Below are positions 47,690-58,200 of a stretch of 64,000 bases of DNA, one piece after another. Every line of letters begins with the position of its first letter. Within the stretch, counting starts at the first letter, position 1. The stretch spans positions 14,440,167 through 14,504,166 of the forward strand of contig NC_087074.1 of NCBI RefSeq assembly GCF_026151205.1, given 5' to 3'. The translations under genes and the position numbers were made by a program. The notes below the pieces were generated by a model, which saw only the letters and a program-made list of their open reading frames with translations, ran no database searches and was not told the DNA's origin. Source of the stretch: Bolinopsis microptera. Lineage: Eukaryota > Ctenophora > Tentaculata > Lobata > Bolinopsidae.

Positions 47690-48285
47690 TTCTTTATACT
47701 TGTAGATATTACTAGCAGGAACCCGTATAACCCTAAAGTGGTGTCAAGACTCAAGAGACTATTACCTATTTAATTCGCGTCTAAATTTTGGGCACTCAAA
47801 TTCTTATTCCTTGGCCAATTTTGTATTTTTTCATGCTGATTTGAAGGCCATTAAAGCATTTGAAACAGTCAAAAACGTTCAAGTTGTATATTATATCCTT
47901 TACAGTTTTTGCGGAAAGTCGTGTTAACGTTGATGCCGTGGTGTCAGTAAAATGGTACGGATATTATATATACTAGCAGGAACCCGTCTAACCCTAAAGT
48001 GGTGTCAAGACTCGAGAGACTATATATATATAAAATAATTATTACCTATTTAATTCGCGTTTTTGACACCACTTGGGAGTCCAAATTTTGGGCACTAAAA
48101 TTATTATTCCTTGGCCAATTTTTTATTTTTTCATGCTGATTTGAAGGCCATTAAAGCATTTAACCCAGTCAAAAAAGTTTCAGTTGTATATCTTTTACGG
48201 TTTTTGCGGAAAGTTGCGTTAAAGTTGATGCCGTGGTGTCAGTAAAATGGCACAGATATATATATATCGTCTCGCTTTATATATA
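47690..48285 (+). repeat. Tandem repeat family of about 280 bp, units 1 and 2
   Basis: Units begin near TACTAGCAGGAACCCGT (about 47709 and 47969) and run through TTCCTTGGCCAATTTT, CATGCTGATTTGAAGGCCAT and GATGCCGTGGTGTCAGTAAA. Unit 2 has an internal inverted pair AAGTGGTGTCAA / TTGACACCACTT. A third unit lies at 50968-51300, and a partial one at 54890-55040 with its duplicate at 61833-61983. Confidence 0.85.
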
Positions 48286-50955
48286 GTAAGATTATATATA
48301 TAATATAATGTCTCCACAGTGCTGCTGATATAGCCTTAAAAGTGAAAAAGCCTCCCAAAAATTCTGCCCGTAAGAAATGGTTCGACCCACAAGTCAACTC
48401 CTCGCGGCGGAACCTAAATAGGCTAGCAAACCGGCTTGGTAGTAAGCACTGTAACAGTATCCTCAGACGAGAATACTTTAAGCAACGCAACAAGCATAGC
48501 AATTATGTAAACAGTAAGAAAGTAGCTTTCCTTAAGAAGTTAAATGAAGCTATAGAAGAAGGTCACATACTCGACTGGAAAAAATTTAAACGGCTTAAAC
48601 AAGAACATGACACTAGCCCCTTACTTGACAAATTTGATTTAGCTAGCTTCCATAACTTCTTTGCATCCCTTTATAAAAAACCAGACCAGGAGCCAGATCT
48701 CACTCACCACAATCACAAACATTACCCTGAACCACCAGATCTGGATATCCTAAATAAGCTCATGTCAGAATCTGAAGTGACCTCTGCCATCAAAAATCTC
48801 AAAAAAGGTAAAAGTTGCTCAAACGACTTGATATCCAACGAGATGCTTCAGAGCGTAACCCCGCTTTGTCTCAAAGCCATCCTCAAAAACTTCAACCACT
48901 CACTGGTCTCCGGTTACTATCCATGGCACACCAGCATCATTACTCCTATTTACAAGTCTGGCAACCCTTTCAGCCCGGATAACTACAGAGCAATAGCTGT
49001 TGGTAGCTGTATGGGTAAACTGTTTTCTAGCATCTTACTTGAGCGTCTCCTGTACTTCAAAAAGCTCTACTGCCCTGACCCAAAAGAACAACTAGGGTTC
49101 TCGAAGGGTGCTCAAACAAATGACCACGTTTTTACCCTTAAGACAGTCATTGACAAATATACCAAGGTTAAGAAAGCTCGCCTCTATGCATGCTTTGTTG
49201 ATCTAAGAAAGGCCTTTGACACTGTATGTAGGGACCTCCTTCTGCACAAAATCACATGCCTTGGAATAACTGGAAACTTCTTCAATTGCCTAAGTGATAT
49301 GTATAGAAACTCAATAGCTCATATAAAAATCTCCAAACTCTTGTCCCCTAATATTGACATTGGAAAAGGAACAGAGCAGGGACACCCCCTATCACCGGAC
49401 CTTTTTAAAATCTATATCAACGACTTGTCATCTCTCCTGAAATCTGTTGGTGATTATCCTATTCTAGCTGACGTCCTAATATCACATCTGCTCTGGGCTG
49501 ACGATCTTGTCCTACTTGCCCTAAGTCCCAAGGCCTTGCAAGACAATACAAACATCCTATTCGACTTCTGTAACTCTATGGGCCTTGAAGTAAACATTAA
49601 AAAAACCAAGATTCTCATATTCTGCCCTCCTAAAAGAAAACAATCCTATGAAACATTCATTTTGGGAGGCCAGCCCATCCAACACACCGAAAAATACTGC
49701 TATCTTGGCATTATATTCCACAGAAATGGATCTTTTACAGCAGCAAATACTGAACTGAGGGCCAAGGCTCTCCGTGCTCTCTATGGCCTCAAAGGCAATA
49801 TCGTCAAAGATGCCCTCTCTCACCGTTCCCTAAACATTCTATTTGACTCTCTAATAAAACCGATACTGCTCTATGGCTGCCAAATCTTATGTCCTCACTC
49901 AAAAACCATGAGATACCTCTCCAAAACAGATAGCAAAGCCAACCCCCAGCATACTCTCAGGTACATCTCACAAGACCACTATGAAAGATTCCACCTTAAG
50001 TTTATCAAGTGGTCCTTGTCTGTCCATTCAAAAGCATCAAATATAGGCTGCTGGGGTGAAAGTGGGCGCCACCCCCTCTTCTTTGAAGCCTGCAAACTTG
50101 CAATAGATTTCTATAGTCGCCTTGAAAGCACTGAAAATGAACTTCTCTCCGCTGCATTTCACGAGCAGATTATGCTGGGCCTTCCTTGGTACACCAACAT
50201 CTCTAATCTTCTCACCAAATATAACTTCCCCCACTCATCCTCTTCAAAATCCAAGCTCTCTACCCAAATCAGTCACAACATGAGGGAAGAATTTGTGGAT
50301 ACCTGGAAATCTGCCAAGGCATCCTCACCTAAATTAGAATTCTACAATCAAATTAAACATGATTTTGAACCAGAAACATACTTAGGAGTGGTTAAGATCC
50401 CCGATGCTCGGAAAAGCTTAACAAGGTTTCGTATTAGCTGCCACAATCTTTACATTGAGAGGGGCCGTTACGAAACCCCCCTAGTACCAAGAGAACATCG
50501 ATGGTGCACTTTTTGCTTTTTCAGCAAGGGGCTTAAGCCTATTGAGGACGAAATTCATGTTCTAACTGACTGTTTACTCTACTCCTCAGTTAGAGAAAAA
50601 TTTAACTTCCATCCCAAAAATATTACTGACCTAGCCGGTTTGCTATCCGATAAAACACTAGACCCTACAAAATTTACTGCCACAGCAAGAGCAATCCATT
50701 CAATTCTCTCTGTGAACGAAAATTTCACAGCCTACTATAAGAGCCCAGATTTCTACTCAAATACTGGCCAATGCATAATGCTATAGGACCTCAAAAATAG
50801 CATTATAAAACATTTCTATTTTATCCCTACACATTTGTAAATAACTAGAATTGTGTAACCTTAAATTATTTCAGAATTATAACTATTGTGAATTCAATAA
50901 AATAATTATCACTTTTGTATCCTTGTATCCTTGTATCCTTGTATCCTTGTATCCT
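48286..50955 (+). mobile_element. Non-LTR retrotransposon, long 5'-truncated copy
   Basis: Contains the 814-codon RT frame, a 3' UTR (50790-50915) and a tandem TATCCTTG tail (50917-50955). A 22-bp sequence (ATATCGTCTCGCTTTATATA plus 2) lies on both sides (48264-48285 and 50956-50977) and could be the target duplication. It is also part of the surrounding repeat family, so this is not certain. Truncation lies between endonuclease and RT. Confidence 0.88.
48342..50786 (+). CDS. Reverse transcriptase protein of the non-LTR element
   Basis: An 814-residue open frame. It starts with the linker that normally follows the endonuclease (SARKKWFDPQVN), then RT blocks: NDLISNEMLQ, PDNYRAIAVGSCMGKLFSS, QLGFSKGAQTNDHVFTLK, CFVDLRKAFDTV, GTEQGHPLSPDLFKIYINDL, LLWADDLVLLA (catalytic DD), and CYLGIIF. 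The C-terminus holds a Cys/His cluster (RWCTFC ... EIHVLTDC) that may bind zinc. There are no stops. The 3' third is nearly identical to the copy at 28158-29110, so the family was active recently. The clade was not assigned by eye. Confidence 0.93.
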   Translation: MKKPPKNSARKKWFDPQVNSSRRNLNRLANRLGSKHCNSILRREYFKQRNKHSNYVNSKKVAFLKKLNEAIEEGHILDWKKFKRLKQEHDTSPLLDKFDLASFHNFFASLYKKPDQEPDLTHHNHKHYPEPPDLDILNKLMSESEVTSAIKNLKKGKSCSNDLISNEMLQSVTPLCLKAILKNFNHSLVSGYYPWHTSIITPIYKSGNPFSPDNYRAIAVGSCMGKLFSSILLERLLYFKKLYCPDPKEQLGFSKGAQTNDHVFTLKTVIDKYTKVKKARLYACFVDLRKAFDTVCRDLLLHKITCLGITGNFFNCLSDMYRNSIAHIKISKLLSPNIDIGKGTEQGHPLSPDLFKIYINDLSSLLKSVGDYPILADVLISHLLWADDLVLLALSPKALQDNTNILFDFCNSMGLEVNIKKTKILIFCPPKRKQSYETFILGGQPIQHTEKYCYLGIIFHRNGSFTAANTELRAKALRALYGLKGNIVKDALSHRSLNILFDSLIKPILLYGCQILCPHSKTMRYLSKTDSKANPQHTLRYISQDHYERFHLKFIKWSLSVHSKASNIGCWGESGRHPLFFEACKLAIDFYSRLESTENELLSAAFHEQIMLGLPWYTNISNLLTKYNFPHSSSSKSKLSTQISHNMREEFVDTWKSAKASSPKLEFYNQIKHDFEPETYLGVVKIPDARKSLTRFRISCHNLYIERGRYETPLVPREHRWCTFCFFSKGLKPIEDEIHVLTDCLLYSSVREKFNFHPKNITDLAGLLSDKTLDPTKFTATARAIHSILSVNENFTAYYKSPDFYSNTGQCIML

Positions 50956-50967
50956 ATATCGTCTCGC

Positions 50968-51300
50968 TTTATATATACTAGCAGGAACCCGTATAATATA
51001 ACCCTAAACGGTGTCAAGACTCAAAATACTAAAATAATTATTACCTATTTAATTGGCGTTTTTGACACCACTTGGGGGTCCAAATTTTAGGCTCTAAAAT
51101 CATTATTCCTTGGCCAATTTTTTATTTTTTCATGCTGATTTGGAGGCCATTAAAGCATTTGACCCAGCCAAAAAAGTTCCAGTTGTATATCTTTTACGGT
51201 TTTTTGCGGAAAGTCGCGTTAAAGTTGATGCCGTGGTGTCAGTAAAATGGCACAGATATATATATATATATATATCGTCTCGCTTTATATATAGTAAGAT
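50968..51300 (+). repeat. Tandem repeat family of about 280 bp, unit 3
   Basis: Same order of words as the two units before the retroelement, ending ATATCGTCTCGCTTTATATA-GTAAG. The retroelement therefore sits between units of one array. Confidence 0.85.
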
Positions 51301-52220
51301 AGTAAGATGTAGTAAGATAAGAGGACTGCAATTGCATCAGTTTTGTGGGTTTTTAAAAAGATCATTTGTATTGAGCAACCGGTCAGTCTCAACAGCGTCA
51401 AAAAACCTTATTACATCCGTAGCAGCTGTTGGAAACGTCATGTTGTGAGCTGCGATCCTATTAGTGGATATTTAGTGTCTAACTCTTTACAACACCTCAT
51501 TATCTTCTTTTTTACTTTTTTACAACTTATTTCTCTCACAATCCAGTTAGTACCTACGATATTTTACAGCAAATATTTAAAAAATATTTAGATCAGTATT
51601 TTATGGGATGAGACAATGGGACCACCGTAAACTGTATTCACGTGTTTGTGCGTGTGTTTGTGCATGTGTTTGTGCATGTGTTTGTGCGTGTGTTTGTGCG
51701 TATGTTTGTGTGTGTGTTTATGTGGTTAGTGGTGAGTTACAAAACATACCACATAACTCTATATAATATAATATAACCATGATATAGTTTGCACCTGGTT
51801 AACTTTGAGCCCTGTCTTTAGCGCTTAAAAAGGGCTTACAGTAACAGTAACTTTGTTAGAAATTTGGGGCATCATACGTCCATGGCATGGTATATAATAG
51901 GTTATTGTTAAAAAGATCTTACTACATCACTTACGCACGTGTCTGGTGTCATATTGTATCTAGAAAGAGGTTTGAACGAATATTAAAACAGCTATTGAAT
52001 AATATGGGCTAAGATTTACAAGTAGTAATTGTCTGCTAGCAGTAGATGGTGTTGATAGGTATTATCCATACTACAATGTGTCATTTGTTTAGAGCTGCCA
52101 CAAGTTACTCTCTCAATGTAGTTAGCTGTTTCCTTCTATACATCTCACACACACGCACATGAATTATCAAATAGGTTCATCGTTACAGCTGTATTCATCA
52201 TCATCAACGGAACAATCATT
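51301..52220. other. Gene-free stretch with a 12-bp minisatellite
   Basis: A (GTGTTTGTGCGT)-like run of about seven imperfect units occupies 51640-51722. The rest shows no coding or mobile signature and no kinase exon. Confidence 0.55.
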
Positions 52221-52228
52221 GGTATGTT

Positions 52229-53418
52229 GGCAAGTTTCCATAAACAATATTTTATTATCGGCGCTGATAATCTCTTATTGAGCGCTTTCTTGGCGCTTTT
52301 AAAAAAAAAACCGTTTACAATCGATTTTTTTTACGATTATAAACTGTTCAAAAAAAAATCGCTTATAATCGACTATAATTGATGTCATAATTCAAAAAAG
52401 CGCTTTTTTGAATTTAAAAGCGCTTATAAGCGCTTATAAGCGATCATAAGTCCCGCTGAACGATTTGAAAGCGATTTTCCAGTAGGATTGGCGCCAAAAA
52501 CGGGCGGATAAGCGGTCGGCCAGATAAGCGATTTGTAGGCGGGGGGGGGGGGGGGGGGGGGGGGGATCAGGTACCAAGTGCCGGACATCACGTCGACTAA
52601 GTGTAGTTTTGGATATTTTTCACTAGACCCACCCACCCCCTTTGCGGTACTAACTGTTTTTTTGGATAATACGTAAGACACCCACCCCTTTTGCCGCCTT
52701 TTGCGGTACTAACTGTCGAAAAATCGTGGTACTAACTGTTTTTTGGTATATAGAATAAGATACCCACCAAGAAATTGCTTTTTTTTTAAAGAGCTCATTT
52801 AAACTTTAAAGGAAGACTTTTAAAAATTTTAAAAATTAAAAAAAAACCCAAAAAAAACTTTAAAAAACCTCAAAACCCATTCCCAAAATTGAAATTTGAG
52901 GAAAAATGGGTTTTTTGGGGTTAGCACCCCCTTTAGTACCATGTACTAACTGTTTTTCTGGAAAATGGGCAGTAGACCCACCAGTTAGTATCATGTACTA
53001 ACTGTGTTGTTAGAAGAAAAAATGACCCACCCACCAACGTCATGTCCGGTACTAAGTGTATGATCCCCCCCCCCCCCCCCCCCCCCCCCCCCGTTGTAGG
53101 CGCTTTTTTGAACCATTTACAAGCGATTATAAGCGCTTATAAGTGGGGTGCAATTTAGCTGTTTATAAAGCGCAAATAAAGCGCTTATAAGCGCTTTTTT
53201 AATTGGGTCAGGAAAACGCTATATTACATCTTATAGCAATAAAAAGCGCTTTTTTGAATTATGACATCAATTATAGTCGATTATAAGCGATTTTTTTTTA
53301 ACCGTTTATAATCGTAAAAAAATCGATTGTAAACGGGTTTTTTAAAGAAAACGCCGAGAAAGCGCTCAATAAGCGATTATCAGCGCCGATAATAAAATAT
53401 CGTTTATGGAAACTTGCC
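52229..53418. mobile_element. 1.19-kb member of the fold-back family with nested element
   Basis: Ends GGCAAGTTTCCATAAAC and GTTTATGGAAACTTGCC match the 4.13-kb element, and a perfect 8-bp target duplication GGTATGTT flanks it (52221-52228 and 53419-53426). Interior words AGCGCTTATAAGCGCTT and CAATTTAGCTGTTTATAAAG are shared with the large element. It is interrupted by the oligo-G/C-ended insert at 52541-53093. Confidence 0.92.
52541..53093. mobile_element. 553-bp insert with oligo-G / oligo-C termini
   Basis: Begins with 25 Gs (52541-52565) then ATCAGGTACCAAGTGCCGGA, and ends with ATCATACACTTAGTACCGGA (as reverse complement) and 28 Cs (53065-53092). The ends are therefore inverted repeats headed by homopolymer G. 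Flanks repeat TTGTAGGC (52533-52540 and 53094-53101). The interior repeats the word GGTACTAACTGTTTTT several times. No coding capacity. Confidence 0.75.
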
Positions 53419-53426
53419 GGTATGTT

Positions 53427-54599
53427 ATCATTTGAGTACACCCTATATAACTATAATACGTGCTACCAAATACAGGTCTCTATTATTTTAATAACATGAA
53501 GGTGCACAGAAATTCGAGTCGTTATTTGTTAATTTATGCATATTTAAATTACTCTTATAGCCTACATTGAAAGCCTAATTATGATCACAAAGACACCGGA
53601 CTCCACTGTTCAAACTAATCGTTATCACGAACAGCTGGATTGTTGAATCCATCAGCAGACAGAACAAGTTGAGCCAATAAAGAGTTAACTATAACACCTC
53701 CATTGTCCATACTCAATATAGTCAATAGCATTTAAAGCAGATACTGCACGTGACCAATTGACGCGTGATCCACTGATCGCGTGACCGATGCTGCACAGAC
53801 AAATATTATCAAGTTCCATAGTTATTACTTATTTGAGATTAAATGGTACACCTTGTCTCGAGAAAAACCATTAAATAGCTTTGAACCCTCCCCACTGAAA
53901 TAGGGATTATATAACTACTTAGTTCTAATGAGATCTGCCACAATCTGGGAAATGGTTATTATTGAAAGTCATGATTCTACTGGAGCTGGTGTGGGATCAT
54001 CAAAGAGAGAATGTCCTCTTAATTCTATGAAAAGCCAATTCGGGGAAAGGAAAAAGATAAAAAGCATATTGTTAATCGTTCCGGAATTTAATTTTACATG
54101 TGGCAGGAGATAGGATAGTTAGGTCCAATTTATGATTGATCAATTAAATAAATATGTCGTGTCTCGAAAAAATTCGGCGTAAACTTCGGCGTAAACTTCT
54201 TGAGATCGGTTCCAGTTCTCAAGAACAAAAAATTGTTCGTGATATTCAATAAAGAGAATCATGACTGGTTAGTGGTTAACGTGGACAAAATGAAACAAAG
54301 CAAATATGTAGCTGGAGAAATAAGATGAAATACAATTGTCGCCTTGTCTCATTTTGTCAACGTTCAGGAATCGACCGGGACATGATTTCAGGCCTGACCG
54401 TGACCAAGAATTCTGAATCAAGACCACTACCACTACCAACTCACGCGACGCGTGAGTTGGTAGTGGTAGTTGGTAGTGGTAGTGGTTGCTCAATAATTAA
54501 ACCTAGAAATCCCATAAATTTAACTTGGATATCACCTTAATTTACCGGGAAGTATCTGATGTTTAACTTCTCGACCGGCAGCCGGCAAGTAAAATAAAT
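53427..54599 (+). other. Spacer of duplication unit 1
   Basis: Unique spacer repeated at 60374-61542. The minus strand at 60774-60562 has a 70-codon frame ending NNPAVRDND; in unit 1 the same frame is broken by the 8-base absence. Short plus-strand frames (for example 53928-54113) are intact in both copies only because the DNA is duplicated. No domain recognised. Confidence 0.6.
54426..54470. repeat. 45-bp perfect hairpin
   Basis: A 22-base arm (54426-54447, ending CAACTCACGCG), a single A, and its exact complement (54449-54470). Duplicated at 61369-61413. It is followed by a further TTGGTAGTGGTAGTGG repeat of the arm. Confidence 0.95.
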
Positions 54600-54824
54600 G
54601 GCAAGTTTCCTTAAACGAAATTTTATTATCGGCGCTGATATTGGGCGCTTTTTCGGCGCTTTTTTTAGTTTTAGTCGATTATTTTAATTATAGTCGATAA
54701 TAAGCGATTTTTTTTTGAACCGTTTATAATCGTAAAAAAATCGATTATAAACGGGTTTTAAAAAAAAGCGCCCAATAAGCGATTATCAGCGCCGATAATA
54801 AAATTTCGTTTATAGAAACTTGCC
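54600..54824. mobile_element. 225-bp MITE of the fold-back family
   Basis: Terminal inverted repeats GGCAAGTTTCCTTAAACGAA / TTTCGTTTATAGAAACTTGCC-type and a perfect 8-bp target duplication AAATAAAT (54592-54599 and 54825-54832). This is the minimal member of the family seen at 43.2 and 52.2 kb. Confidence 0.93.
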
Positions 54825-55033
54825 AAATAAATAGCATGCGAAATAAATCAAACTCTTCAAAAATTGATGGAAATATGAAGTATATATATTTAAATACTAG
54901 CAAGAACCCAATCTTTTATTTTTCAGTTGTATACCTATCTTAAATACGGTTTTTGCGTAAAGTCGCGTCAAAGTTGATGCCGTGGTGTCAGTAAAATGGT
55001 ACGGATAAACACATTATATAATATATTATATTA

Positions 55034-55252
55034 TTATATATATCTCGTTTTATATGTTATAGTAAGATTGGGGTAAAAAACGGCGAATGGTTGTCTTTCT
55101 CCCTCGGGATCAGAGTTGTTGAGAATAATATTATTCCAGATAAGAAGCTTCCCTCCATTCCCATCAAAGATAGAATGTTGACTGGACACAAACCCACCAC
55201 TCCACTGGTAATAGCAGCTCTCCCTCACTAATATACCGGCTTCAGAGTTCAC
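55034..55252 (-). other. Unassigned open frame beside the minisatellite
   Basis: The minus strand reads 72 codons with RESCYYQWSGGFVSSQHSIF and DGNGGKLLIWNN, faintly like SGGF..S.F..N repeats of secreted or membrane beta-helix proteins. It is identical at 61977-62195. There is no clear splice frame to the array, so function is unknown. Confidence 0.25.
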
Positions 55253-55293
55253 ATAATTTGCTGGTATTAATTTGATTGCTTCCAGGAGACTGC

Positions 55294-58200
55294 TACAGTT
55301 ACATTACTGGGAACAGTAGTATACTCGCCACACTGTGCTACTACGGTAACATTACTGGGAACAGTAGTATACTCGCCACACTGTGCTACTACAGTTACAT
55401 GACTGGGAACAGTAGTATACTCACCACACTGTGCTACTACGGTTACATTACTGGGAACAGTAGTATACTCGCCACACTGTGCTACTACAGTTACATTACA
55501 GGGAACAGTAGTATACTCGCCACACTGTGCTACTACGGTTACATTACTGGGAACAGTAGTATACTCGCCACACTGTGCTACTACAGTTACATTACTGGGA
55601 ACAGTAGTATACTCGCCACACTGTGCTACTACAGTTACATTACTGGGAACAGTAGTATACTCGCCACACTGTGCTACTACGGTTACATTACTGGGAACAG
55701 TAGTATACTCGCCACACTGTGCTACTACGGTAACATTACTGGGAACAGTAGTATACTCGCCACACTGTGCTACTACGGTTACATTACTGGGAACAGTAGT
55801 ATACTCGCCACACTGTGCTACTACAGTTACATTACAGGGAACAGTAGTATACTCGCCACACTGTGCTACTACGGTTACATTACAGGGAACAGTAGTATAC
55901 TCGCCACACTGTGCTACTACAGTTACATTACTGGGAACAGTAGTATACTCGCCACACTGTGCTACTACAGTTACATTACAGGGAACAGTAGTATACTCGC
56001 CACACTGTGCTACTACGGTTACATTACTGGGAACAGTAGTATACTCGCCACACTGTGCTACTACGGTTACATTACAGGGAACAGTAGTATACTCGCCACA
56101 CTATGCTACTACGGTTACATTACTGGGAACAGTAGTATACTCGCCACACTGTGCTACTACAGTTACATTACTGGGAACAGTAGTATACTCGCCACACTGT
56201 GCTACTACAGTTACATTACTGGGAACAGTAGTATACTCACCACACTGTGCTACTACGGTTACATTACTGGGAACAGTAGTATACTCGCCACACTGTGCTA
56301 CTACAGTTACATTACTGGGAACAGTAGTATACTCGCCACACTGTGCTACTACAGTTACATTACTGGGAACAGTAGTATACTCACCACACTGTGCTACTAC
56401 GGTTACATTACTGGGAACAGTAGTATACTCGCCACACTGTGCTACTACAGTTACATTACTGGGAACAGTAGTATACTCGCCACACTGTGTTACTACAGTT
56501 ACATTACTGGGAACAGTAGTATACTCACCACACTGTGCTACTACGGTTACATTACTGGGAACAGTAGTATACTCGCCACACTGTGCTACTACGGTTACAT
56601 TACAGGGAACAGTAGTATACTCGCCACACTGTGCTACTACAGTTACATTACTGGGAACAGTAGTATACTCGCCACACTGTGCTACTACGGTTACATGACT
56701 GGGAACAGTAGTATACTCACCACACTGTGCTTCTACGGTTACATTACTGGGAACAGTAGTATACTCGCCACACTATGCTACTACGGTTACATTACTGGGA
56801 ACAGTAGTATACTCGCCACATTGTGCTACTACAGTTACATTACAGGGAACAGTAGTATACTCGCCACACTGTGCTACTACAGTTACATTACTGGGAACAG
56901 TAGTATACTCGCCACACTGTGCTACTACAGTTACATTACTGGGAACAGTAGTATACTCGCCACACTGTGCTACTACAGTTACATTACTGGGAACAGTAGT
57001 ATACTCGCCACACTGTGCTACTACGGTTACATTACTGGGAACAGTAGTATACTCGCCACACTGTGCTACTACGGTTACATTACAGGGAACAGTAATATAC
57101 TCGCCACACTGTGCTACTACAGTTACATTACTGGGAACAGTAGTATACTCACCACACTATGCTACTACGGTTACATTACAGGGAACAGTAGTATACTCGC
57201 CACACTGTGCTACTACAGTTACATTACTGGGAACAGTAGTATACTCGCCACACTGTGCTACTACGGTTACATTACTGGGAACAGTAGTATACTCGCCACA
57301 CTGTGCTACTACGGTTACATTACTGGGAACAGTAGTATACTCGCCACACTGTGCTACTACGGTTACATTACTGGGAACAGTAGTATACTCGCCACACTGT
57401 GCTACTACGGTTACATTACTGGGAACAGTAGTATACTCGCCACACTGTGCTACTACAGTTACATTACTGGGAACAGTAGTATACTCGCCACACTGTGTTA
57501 CTACAGTTACATTACTGGGAACAGTAGTATACTCACCACACTGTGCTACTACGGTTACATTACTGGGAACAGTAGTATACTCGCCACACTGTGCTACTAC
57601 AGTTACATTACTGGGAACAGTAGTATACTCGCCACACTGTGCTACTACAGTTACATTACTGGGAACAGTAGTATACTCACCACACTGTGCTACTACGGTT
57701 ACATTACTGGGAACAGTAGTATACTCGCCACACTGTGCTACTACAGTTACATTACTGGGAACAGTAGTATACTCGCCACACTGTGTTACTACAGTTACAT
57801 TACTGGGAACAGTAGTATACTCACCACACTGTGCTACTACGGTTACATTACTGGGAACAGTAGTATACTCGCCACACTGTGCTACTACAGTTACATTACT
57901 GGGAACAGTAGTATACTCGCCACACTGTGCTACTACGGTTACATTACTGGGAACAGTAGTATACTCGCCACACTGTGCTACTACAGTTACATTACTGGGA
58001 ACAGTAGTATACTCGCCACACTGTGTTACTACAGTTACATTACTGGGAACAGTAGTATACTCACCACACTGTGCTACTACGGTTACATTACTGGGAACAG
58101 TAGTATACTCGCCACACTGTGCTACTACGGTTACATTACAGGGAACAGTAGTATACTCGCCACACTGTGCTACTACAGTTACATTACTGGGAACAGTAGT

